Part shown: positions 35,518 through 47,500 of the stretch, in pieces
How the letters are laid out: each line of letters opens with the position of its first letter
Position numbering within the stretch: the stretch's first letter is position 1
DNA from: Bicyclus anynana
Taxonomy: Eukaryota; Arthropoda; Insecta; Lepidoptera; Nymphalidae
Assembly: GCF_947172395.1 (NCBI RefSeq)
Contig: NC_069090.1
Location: 16,636,962-16,700,961, forward strand
Direction of reading: 5' to 3'
Length of the DNA: 64,000 nucleotides
Translations under genes and position numbers: made by a program
The notes under the pieces: generated by a model
What the model was told of the DNA's origin: nothing
What the model saw: only the letters and a program-made list of their open reading frames with translations
Databases searched by the model: none

Positions 35518-38500
35518 GTAAGTACAACATCATGCGGCCCAACGAATCCGTCCGATTTTAACCTACGCTAATGTAATGTCCCATCCGTCCCCACCGTCCC
35601 AAAGCGACCCTTAGACCGCTTCAAACCCTACAGAATCGTTTTCTGCGTCAAATCACGGGCGCGCCGTGGTTCTTACGCAATATTGACCTCCATAGAGATC
35701 TAGAATTACCGACAATAGCTAAGTATATGAAACAGCTCTCTCAAAACTATTTTGACAGAGCTGCCATCCATCCCAACCAACTAGTGGTTGAGGCCTGCAA
35801 TTACACTCCCAACCTAAACGCTAACTGCAAGCAGAGGCGTCCCAAGAACGTCCTTTACGATCCAGACGATGACATAACAACCGACAATGCTTCCCAGGCA
35901 ACACAATCACAAGCTGCACAGCGTCTTCGCCAGCGACGACGAGGTTCCCGATATCTGACGTCACCCAGACGTGGGCTTTTTAACTCACGATCTCGGGGGC
36001 GCCCGGACTGATACACTCAGGCCAAACACCCTTCCCGAACGGCCCTCTAAGCCGAGGTCCGAGTCTCAGAGGAGACGCCTTTAGAGAGTCGTTCCGCCTA
36101 TCTATATCCTTCGGGCCCCATCAGGCGATGGTTCTGCGCTCGCCCAAACCCCCCGGTGACGCCGCTGAGGTCCCATAAGGAGCCTACGGCACTTACACAA
36201 TCAGGAAAAAAAAAATCATGCGGCCTTCGAGACAAGTAGGAAAACAATATTTTTCCCGAAAGTTTCATGTGTTTCTAGGTCTCAAACTAGGAACACCACT
36301 GTGGTTAGAGCACAGACGCCTATGTAGAAGACTGTTACTTAGTGTTAACTTACACGAGCGGCATCTGCTATCACGACTGCAGTCGACTGCAGTCGGCGAC
36401 GTCTCGGCGGCAGCCAACGGGAGTCGACTGCAGTGGGCGACTGCCGTTGACCGCCACCGAGAGTCAACTACAGTCGGGGACGCCGTCGCCTGCCGCCGTG
36501 TCGTTTCCGACTGCATTCGAATGCCGTTGGCTGCCGCCGACTGCTGTCGACTGCGATCGTCGATAGAATTGCTGCTTGTGTAAATGAACCCTTAAAAAAG
36601 TTCGGAAATGAAGGGTTATCATGCCAAAGTAGTCCCAGTACGCAGTTTCGGCATACGCTAGGCTCTTGACACCACTTGATACACACCACCACAATGACAT
36701 TACTAGTATGCGCAAAGGGTTAGTCTGGCTAGGTAGGTAGGTACAGCCAGTATTCTTGCCACCATTCCACGTGAGCATGATTGTATAGTTATTAGGATAA
36801 CTCGCTGAAGTTTCTTATTGTATTGTTACTCAATTAAAAAATAAGATGGCCCACATTTGATACATTCCTTGCCCCAACCCAAAATGACACAATAAGTATA
36901 ATTTAAAACCCCGCTATTTCCTAGATTCCTGTTTAAATATTTCAATACAACAATTGTAAGGTAATTTTAGCACATTTATATTGTTAGGTCTCTTGATATT
37001 TTTCATTTCACCTGGGGCAACTTTGGGACATCTCTTTTCACTTTCCGAAAATAGAGCTTTTACAGAGTCTCAACGTTTTGAGTCCCTGAAGTGCGTCTCG
37101 TTAGTGCCTGTCTATCGTGAAGGACGTATTTCACGTACACGGTAATACAGGGTTATTTTGCAAATTCCAGGAAGTTCTGGTTCCTTTGTACTCGCTCGGC
37201 GTGCTGATATTCCTCAAGATGCTGGTGCCGAACCCCAACTTCCCCGAAGTGAGCAAGCCCGGCGAGCTGCTGCGCCTGCAGCACAACGCCGTCTCCAACC
37301 GCTCCGTCGCAGTCGTGGCTGACTGGGCCACTGCCAACGGGACTCTGGTAAGCCATTGCCAGAACTGTATATTTAAAGTTTGTTTCATGTTTGTTTCATG
37401 TTTCATGTAGGATGGTGCGGGTGACAGTTCGTTGCACTCTTGAAAGTTTGCCACGATTCACGATAATAGTACATATTATGAACGTCATACAAACGACTGT
37501 CACCGTACCCATGCTATTTGAAAAACACTTTAGTGCAACTTGTTCAGCAATAGCTTTGAGCCTAGGCCTGAGCCCTTAACTGGTTTAAGACCTAGATCGG
37601 GGTATGAAATATTGAACAGGAAGGGAAATAGGGATGCCTGGTCCTACATTAGCTCGTTCAAATAGGCTGATAATGATTGCACAATAACATAAATTGTGCG
37701 CATAAATCTTATTGTCAACGTAATTTACTCTAAACCAATGTGAGACCAATGTCGATGACAGATATTATTTGGTGATCCAATCATCTTAGTCAAAATTAGG
37801 TACGAATCTTGGAATTTGAGATAGATACCCAGCTGAATATTTGTTTAGACTTGTATTTTGGCATTCAAAAAGTTGTCTTAAAACCTACATATGGTAGGGT
37901 ATCTCAAATTCCGAGGAGAATTCCGGAGGGAATTTTACAAGACGGAGGTCCTGGGTTCGATCCCCGGCTGGGCCAATTGAGGTTTTCTTAATTGGTCCAG
38001 GTCTGGCTGGTGGGAGGCTTCGGCCATTACTAGTTACCACCCTACCGACAAAGACGTACCGCCGAGCGATTTAGCGTTCCGGTTCGATGTCGTGTAGAAA
38101 CCGAAAGGAGTGTGGATTTCATCCTGCTCCTGAAAAGTTAGCCCGCTACCATCTTAGATTGCATCATCACTTACCATCAGGTGAGATTATAGTCAAGGGC
38201 TAACTCGTAGAGAATAAAAAAAAAATTGTAGAAAACCACAATAAAATGTAAAGTGTACTTATGAATAGGCATGTCCCTGCATATGACTATTTATTTCACG
38301 CGTACACTGGACTTTTTACTGCCTTTCTATTAAGGTTTCTATGGGTTGGCCATTACATTCTATGGAATTTTTAGAGAAAATGCGCCCGAAACCTTAATTA
38401 AAATAGCAATGTCGATTTCGTGACTCATGTTGCTAACGTTATTAGCTTTTAAATAATGTATTGCGTGCAATCCTAATTAGACTAATCAGTAGGAATCCCA

Positions 38501-41500
38501 TTAGTTCCACCAAAATAGTTCTAAGCCTATTTAGAAGATTTTCCTTTTTATTCCTCCTCCTTTTAAAGCCTCCTGGCGGCTTAGAAATTTAAAAGATATA
38601 GATATTCTACTTTTGGAAGACGTGTTGGATTTGTTTGTAGTGATAGGGTGTTCAGACAGAGGTGATCGTCTGTGGAACATAACAAGCATTAGGAAAACAG
38701 AAAAATGTTTAAATCTAATTTCAAGTTAATAAGCAACAAACATTTTATAATAGAGATAATGTTACTAGCGCGTCAAAACTGAGGCGTACAAAATCGGCAA
38801 ATTATTACATTGAAAATCAAAACATCTTCCGAAAGTAAAACAGATATACCTACCTAACTATACTATAGTCAAACTTGATAAGGAATGTTTAACAAATTAA
38901 AAATGAAGGATTAATTTAGGAACATTATTATGATAAAATTTTTATGATAAATTACGAAAATACTTTAAAAGAAAACTCTTTTCCAGGGCTTCCTAGAAGA
39001 CATCAACGTGATGTTGACGGAGTCAGCCCAGCAGCCCATCAACTGGACCCGCTACAACACCACTGAGGAGCTGAACGACGCCTACCACAGCGACGCCAAG
39101 AACTTCCCTATCGCTGTCATCTTCCACACCGATCCTGGGGTTTTAGGGGAGACACTGAGGTTCTTACAGCATATCGAATATTTTGAAAAAAAAAATTGTG
39201 GTGGAGACTAAAGACTTAAGTCCATACTTCCCTCTTTAAGGAGAGCGGCCTGACCACGAATTTTTATACTAATAGATATGTCACTATAGCTTGGCAAGTT
39301 CTTTGATGACGTTTCCATGATATGCGGGCGATGGGGGGAAAGATCGTATGAAGTCGTACGAGCGGGGTATATCTACCCCTCTCCCGGCCCGCGCGGACCA
39401 TCGCGAGTGTTACGAACGTATTTGCCAATCTATAGCGTGTGGAAACTGAGACAAACAGTTAATTTATTTATTATTCATTTAATCGCATAGTAAACAACGA
39501 AGGTAATTTAAACAAATTGCCTAACCATTGTCTACTTAAAATTGTCAACAATGTCGAGTTGTGTGTTCAGTGGTGTGTTTCGGATCACGATGTCCTTCCT
39601 GGGTTCGATTCCTGGGTCGGACTATTAATTTTATTAAATTCTCAGCTCGCAGTTACGAAGTTGTCAGTGTCACTATCATCTAATAGTTGTCGTTAATTGA
39701 AGATTATCATCCTAATCCCGCCAACGCGCATTAGAGCAGAGTGGTGGGTCTAAGCTCTATACTCTCTCTCTTATAAGGAGAGAGGCCTGTGGGGCGTGGG
39801 CCGCCAAAAATGGCTGATGATGATTATGGCCTTTAGTAGTAGTAGTAGATCTGCATTAGCTACCCAGCTAACCTAGCTAGCCGTCATAGACCGGCCTTCG
39901 ATTCGGAGGGTGTAGGTTCGAATACGGTCCGGGACATCTACCTCTAACTTATCAGTTATGTGCATTTTAAGATATTAAATATCACGTGTCTCAAACGGTG
40001 AAGGAAAACATTGTGAGGAAAACTGCATACCTGAGAATTTTCTTAATTCTCTGCGTGTGTGAAATCTGCCAACCCACATTGGACCAGCGTGATGTCCACC
40101 AACAAGCAACAATGAGAGGAGTTAAGCTAATAGTCCTATTAGCTTGACCCCTCTCATTCTGAGAGAAGACTCGTGCCGAATTGAGCTGAATGAGTTGTTA
40201 ATGATGAAATATCATGTGCTTTAAACGGTGAAGGAAAAACATCGTAAGGAAACCAGCATACCTGGGAATTTTCTTAATTCTCTACTTGTGTAAAATCTGC
40301 CAAGCCGCATTGGGCCAGCGTGGTGGAATATTAGCCTAAACCATTATAAAAGGAGACTTGTGCTCAACAGTGACGGCCTCCGTGGCGTAGTGGTATGCGC
40401 GGTGGATTTACAAGACGGAGGTTCTGGGTTCGATCCCCGGCTGGGCAGATTGAGATTTTCTTAATTTGTCCAGGTCTGGCTGGTGGGAGGCTTCGGCCGT
40501 GGCTAGTTACCACCCTACCGGCAAAGACGTACCGTCAAGCGATTTAGCGTTCCGGTGCGATGCCGTGTAGAAACCGAAAGGAGTTCGGATTTTCATCCTC
40601 CTCCTAACAAGTTAGCCCGCTTCCATCTTAGATTACATCATCACTTACCATCAGGTGTGATTGTAGTCAAGGCCTAACTTGTAAAGAATAAAAAGAATAA
40701 AAAAAAAAGTGAGTCAAATATGGCATGTTAATGATGATGATGTTATAGGTATACCATCCGTACGAACCCCTCTCGCGACGGCTTCGGCGGCGGCACCCCT
40801 TCCACCAGAATTCTAACAACGTCTCCCGCAAAATGCCGAGAGAGGACCGGGGACCACGACTGGTCACGAGGGGGGCAGTTGATACCGCTGTCAGAGCACA
40901 GAGAAGACCAGTGCCCTGTCCTGCAGTATTATTTTAGTGGGTTTCTTGCTCTTCAAACTTTGATTGATTACGTTAAGATCAAGGTAAGGATTTAAGAATT
41001 TAATCATGTATAATAATATTATAAAGCTGAAGAGTTTGTTTGTTTGATTGAACGCGCTAATCTCAGGAACTATTGGTCCGATTTGAAAAATTATTTCAGT
41101 GTTAGATAGTCCATTTATCGAGGAAGGCTATAGGCTATTTTTATCTCCGCATTCTTAAGGGGACGGGAACCACGCGGGTGAAACCGCACGCGGTCAGCTA
41201 GTAAACTAATATACTCGTAAGGAAATTGGTTTTTTCGTTGTTTGTTTGTTACCATTTAACTCAAAAACTATACGATTTCAAAAATTCTTTCACCGAGTAA
41301 AATAAGCTCGTTTTATCTTCGTAATTACAGAAACGGGAACAGGTGGGCGAAACAGTACTTATTAGGACATAAGTTGTTTTTCTAGCAGTCTGATAAATAA
41401 CAAATGTTAACGTTTCATTGCCTTTGTTTAGAATATTTAAGAGTTTAATGTCAAAGAATTGAACTAGTTAGTACTACAGAGAAACCAATCTACAGAGAAG

Positions 41501-44500
41501 TAAATCCTTTTCTTCATTCAAGAAGAAGGCATTGAACACAATAAAGACAATGAAGACGTCTTTTTTGTGTCCAATGCCTTTCAATCAACTTAATTATATT
41601 TTCTTATTTAATGATTTTTTTTTAGATGGACACTGGCACCAGCTTTTACCCACCACGCGTAGATTTCCGTCAGTTTCCGAAACACCAGCACACTGGTGAC
41701 TGGCTGGTCATCTTCAGAGTCATCATGCCCATGTACATGGTGATGACGCTGTCTCAGTTCATCACCTACCTCTTGATGTTCGTGGTGGGGGAGAAGGAGA
41801 AGAAGATACGAGAAGGAATGAGGATAATGGGGTTGAAGGATAGTGTTTATTGGTAATAACTAAGAACTAGAGTAAGGGTTGAACCATACTCTGATAAGTG
41901 TCTGATAGATCGTAAGTTTTGTTATATCAACTATTAAAGACATAACATAATATGATAAGAATAAGTTTCGACATTTATTAGAAGGTGGTGAAACCGGCTC
42001 TAAGTATTATATGTATTTAAATATTAAAAGTAAAGCTTGAAAGCCGATTTTGTAGCAGTAGCTATTCCTAACATTATAGTTCTGATACCTTTGGATTAGC
42101 TTGTCGGATCTTCATCGTAAAAGAACGTCCCGAATTCCGATCATGTCAGCTTTTGCTTCTATCCGTTAACAAGCTACTATTCCACTGACAGACACAACAA
42201 AATGAAATACTCCTCTTTTTACGTCAGGAGAAGCTATATAGTTATAGTATATATCTGTAAAAAATAATCTTTATTTCAGGGGTTCTTGGTTTTTAATATA
42301 TGCAGTATTTGTAACGATTTTGTCGCTCGTCAGTACAGTTCTACTGTTTACTTTAAAGGTAAGTTATATCAATACTCATCGATATACGTTAATCTGTTTA
42401 ACCCATAGTTAATCTCACGTATCTGTTTTCAGGTTTTCCAACACTCTTCTTACATTCTAATTTTTCTACTGATGTTACTGTTTGGATTTACTATCATCAC
42501 ATTTGCGTTTATGCTTACGCCGTTCTTCGACAAGGCCAGGGTAAGTTTTTAATCTAAAACAATACGTGCATTTAAAATCGACGATATCTTTGTTTTCTTT
42601 TTCTCTCTTTTTACAAAGTTAAAATTAAAGCTATGATAGCAAACGTGACCAAAAATTCGCCTTACAGCGACTTAAGCATAGTGTAGTATATTTTAACTCA
42701 ATAGCTCCCGTCCAAAGATGTTTTAACGTCATCGCTCCCGTTAGCGTCGCGTCGGCGTTCCGTTCCGTTCCGTCCGGTGTGTGGCGATACATTTAGGCTG
42801 AGAAGGTTCCAAAATAAAGATAGCTAATAAAGAAGAAGAAAGATAGGTAATAAAGCATTATTTTCGTCTTTAAAAGCATACATTCCTAATTACGTTAGTA
42901 GTTCGTTAACATCTATCTTATGATCAGGTTTTAATCAAATGAACTTACTCGTATCTACAATATTTATTTGCGTTGTTCAGTTTGAACCGATGCAATAAAA
43001 ATGAATAGATACTATGTCTCTGTATTCATTCTTATGAGAACTACGGGTTAATCATTATCAGCTATCAGCCCAGCCTCAGCCTTAGTCATAAAATTATTAT
43101 GGCTTTTTTATTTATTTTCTTGAAAGTTTTTATTAGATCTATTGCATACAATGCATGTAATAGTAATCCGTTAACGTTGTATTTCAGACGGCAGGTATTC
43201 TAGGCAGTTTTGCAGTAAATCTAATGAGTGGTCTGTACTTCATCCAAGTGTTCGTCTCTAACGCGGACTCGCTCGCCTTCTGGTTCGTTTCACTGATAAG
43301 TTCCAGCTGCTACGCTTTGGCCATGGATAAGGTATTCTTTTTAACAATTTTTTAGATTAAATCAAAGTTTAAACATTCTCTTGAAGCATTTCAGGCATAA
43401 TATGTTAGTTACTTTGTGGTTCATTAGAGACCAGAACGAGGGCCAATTTTGTTGATCCTCACGTCAATCGTATTGTCTTAAGTTAGTAGTGAGAGTGCCA
43501 CTAACATATGACATTAACCATAATTATGGCGGTAAACAGATGCCACATTGTGAAGAAGAATAAAATTTATTCGTCTGATTAATTCAGTGTGGATAGAGAC
43601 GTAATTTTTTTTGGTGAATATAATATTAATGTGAATATTATTCTGAAGGGTCTAGAAACGAAGTCTAATGTTATTGACGTTGCAGGCTTTAGTACTGGAC
43701 ATGGCCGGAGTGGGGGTGACGTGGGAGAACCTGTGGAGCGGGCCAGGGGTGCCGTTTGGTGGAAGCCTCATCATGATGGCGGTGGACACGGTGTTGTACG
43801 GCCTAGCTGCGTACTGGCTCGATGCTGTCATACCTAGTGAGTTAACCCTTTCTCCTCCAACTATTCAAATAAGTAGATATAATAAAATCATAAAAGCTTA
43901 TATGTGCATTTAATAATTTATGTTCATAACATAATTGAAATAACTTTCAAGGTGAATACGGCATCAAGCAGAAGCCGTGGTTTTGCCTGTTGCCGTCGTT
44001 CTGGATGGGCAGCCGACGAGGCCGCGTCTCCGCCATCCATCTGCATTCCAATGGCGACACCGCACACAACAAGGACATCGAACCGGTGCCCAAGTGAGTT
44101 ATTGATCACCACATAAGAGACCTTTATATTCCTTGACAAATTACCAAATTAGTGCTTGACTGATACCGCACCTGGGCCTGTAGCCATGTGGCTCATTGAT
44201 TCTCTTTCTATCAATGAGCCACATGAGAAACTCGAAAACTAGAACAATGTAAGGGAAAGACAAATCCTATCGACAAGTTCGTCACGTGGCCAATCGATAA
44301 TGAATGTCGTTCCTGTACATTGTTAAATTTTCGAAGCGTAAGCGTTTGTAGAAAGATAATCGACATGGCTAAAGGTCCTGATGTTAATTATCGATGCAGT
44401 CTAAGGTGATAGCGGGTTTTTACGATGTACAAATTTACTCTACCCTGACTCTCTATTGCGGTAGAGTGGTAACTAAGCAAGGCCAAAACCGTACTACCAA

Positions 44501-47500
44501 AAAAATAAAACCCTTAATAACCATATTAATGACACAACCTTAACTAAAAACTTGTCAAAACTAACAACTAAAAAATCGTTTGTCATACACAAAATAACGA
44601 TATGTTTTGAGGTTCACGCAATTATTTTTGATTTTAGAGAACTGCAAGACAAAGAAGCTATCAGAATTGTGGGGCTACAAAAGAGTTTCCGTCATTGTAG
44701 ACGTCCGGAAGTTAAGGCTATTGACGGCATTGACCTGAGTATCTACGAGGGGCAGATCACAGCTGTGCTGGGTCACAATGGAGCCGGGAAGTCCACTCTT
44801 TTCAACATCCTCACTGGTCTTACTGCGCCTACTAATGGAACTGCTTATGTTTATGGATTGGATGTTAGGTGAATATTGATCAATTTCCAACAAAAATTGT
44901 ATGTAAGGAAAGAGAGAAAGAAAGGAAATAGAAGATTCATTCTTCTATTCCCATGGTAATTCCATTCATATACTCGTATATGGTAATTTATAAGTAATTA
45001 TTCTTAATTAACGCAGAGATCCAAACGACATGCATGAGATACGTCAAATGATCGGCGTGTGTCCACAGCAAGACGTTCTCTTCGACCTGCTGTCGGTCAA
45101 GGAGCACCTTCAGTTCTTTGCTGCTGTTAAAGTAAGTACACTTGTATTACATTGTGTTGGGTCTTTGTGATAGAGCTCGCCCGGGGAAATACTACCGCCG
45201 TGCTTGTTCATGTCGCTAAGCAACACTTCTGTGTTCTGGTCTGTATGGCTGCCATAAATATATCCACATGAGGTTACTAACCCTTACACTTCAAGTTGAC
45301 GAGCAGGGCCGTCCATTATTCAACGTGTTTTCAGCATGTTCTGTGAAGTGCCGCTCTGTTGTAGGCGATCGTTAACATTATCTGTTCCTATTAACAAAAA
45401 GAAAAAGCATTCTTGTCAAAGTAGGAAGAAAGACCCTGGAAGGTACTTTATTGCAGGAATATTTTTTTTAAATACACGGTTTTTCTTGCGACAAAATTTT
45501 GAATACGAACAATGTAATATGTTAGTCGTAGTAAAAATAGACGGTATAAATAATCATAAAATAAGGAATGAACTGATAACATTTTTTCAATGACAGGGTA
45601 TACCACGAAAGAGGATATCTGATGAGGTTCACAAAGCGGTAGCAGAAGTAGGATTGTTGGACCAGATGATGGTGTTTTCAAAGCACCTGTCTGGAGGGCA
45701 GAAGAGAAAACTTAGTATAGCAATAGCCTTTATAGGAGACCCTAAGGTACGTATTTTAAACCATAATCTGTAAATGTTGTTTTGTAGTAAAAAACGTAAA
45801 AAAGTGTTTGTTTTGTATAATAAACTTCTTAATGAAGAAAGAGTTCGCTTAAAATAGTACGATGACTACATTTAATTAACAGAATAATATAAAATATTTG
45901 ATTAATTACAGATAATAATATTAGACGAACCAACGGCAGGCGTAGACCCAGTATCACGGAGACAAACATGGCGTATCCTGCAGCGAGCTCGTCGAGGAAG
46001 GGTTCTGTTACTGACCACACATTTCATGGACGAAGCAGATATTCTTGGAGACAGGAAAGCTGTTATCAGCAAGGGAAGAGTAAGTACATTTTCAAACAGC
46101 GTTGGCTTTATATGACATTAATTGATTAACAGTTTAAATTAGAGCTTAGGAAATCCAAAATTAAGAGTATAGAAATATAATAAATGATTTGTTATAGGTT
46201 CGATGTGCTGGGACTTCATTGTTTTTGAAGAATAAATTTGGAATAGGATATCATTTAACATTAGTTTTAGATGGTAAGTGGAACACTAAATTTTAGCATC
46301 AATAAATTACTCCGTTAAAATAATGTTACAATCACTAAAAAAATATGCAATGACTACGCTTTATGGGGTCTTTTTTGGTTTAACAGGACAAACCAATTAC
46401 TAAGCCTTAGGAACTTTGTTCCTTTTGGTAGTTATTGAAATGAATTACCTACTACTGATTTAGATATTGGGTTTCATGATTAACATGAACTATTGCTTAA
46501 CTTTTGTGACAAGCTTTCATTAAAATTGCACTGTTTGTTAGTATGTACGAGATAATGACTTGTCACTTGATCCACGCATCTATCCGCGTGGTCTGAGCGT
46601 CTAGTCAACTCTTACCTTGTACGGTCAATATTATGATGTTGGAGTTGGTCGAAAGGCGGCTATAAGAAATCCTAAGCAAAATGAAATTATCATCAATTTT
46701 AACGGCCAATTGGAACGGCCCACAAGGGGACTAGACCTTCTTATAGGACAGGAAACGGGGAAAACTAAATAAGATATACCCATAGAATTTAGGCTTATTT
46801 GTTGACAATCATTGTCATTGTCTGCCAGGTGCTTGCCGCGAGCACCAGATCACGCGGCTGGTGCGCGGCCACGTGCCGCGCGCGGAGAAGGCGCGCCGCC
46901 ACGGGCGCGAGCTGTCGTACATCCTGCCGCACTACGCCGTGCATCTGTTCCCGCCACTGTTCCAGGCCATCGAGCAGGAGATACGGGAGAAGAGCAACCG
47001 GCTCGGTCAGTGTCACGTCTTCAAAGTTATGAGCAACCAGGGCTTACCCTTACTAACGAATTCAAGCGACAACGTGACATAGATCATCTTTATGTGCGTT
47101 TCATTTCGAAACCTCCGGTGGCCTCCGTGGCGCAGTGGTATGCGCGGTGGATATACAAGATGGAGGTCCTGGGTTCGATCCCCGGCTGGGCAGACTGAGA
47201 TTTACTTAATTTGTCCAGGTCTGGCTGGTGGGAGGCTTCGGCCGTGACTAGTTACCACCCTACCGGCAAAGACGTACCGCCAAGCGATTTAGCATTCCGG
47301 TACGATGCCGTGTAGAAACCGAAAGGGGTGTGGATTTTCATTCTCCTCCTAACAAGTTAGCCCGCTTCCGTCTTAGACTGCATCATCACTTACCATCAGG
47401 TGAGATGAATGAGAGGTGTAGTCAAGGGCTAACTTCACCTCAACCGGAACATCCTCAGGAGTTGTTGACTTTACAACGGTTAGTTGCGAAGAGTACTAAT

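Noticed and set aside
36218..36778. Several overlapping open frames on both strands
   Set aside because: They arise from the GC-rich actgcagtcg repeats of the MITE at 36342-36591, with no protein family motif.
40375..40450. tRNA gene candidates (also at 6529, 19915, 26620, 37930, 47120 and others)
   Set aside because: Good B boxes but followed by shared SINE bodies and A-rich tails, with the same sequence repeated many times. They are SINE heads.
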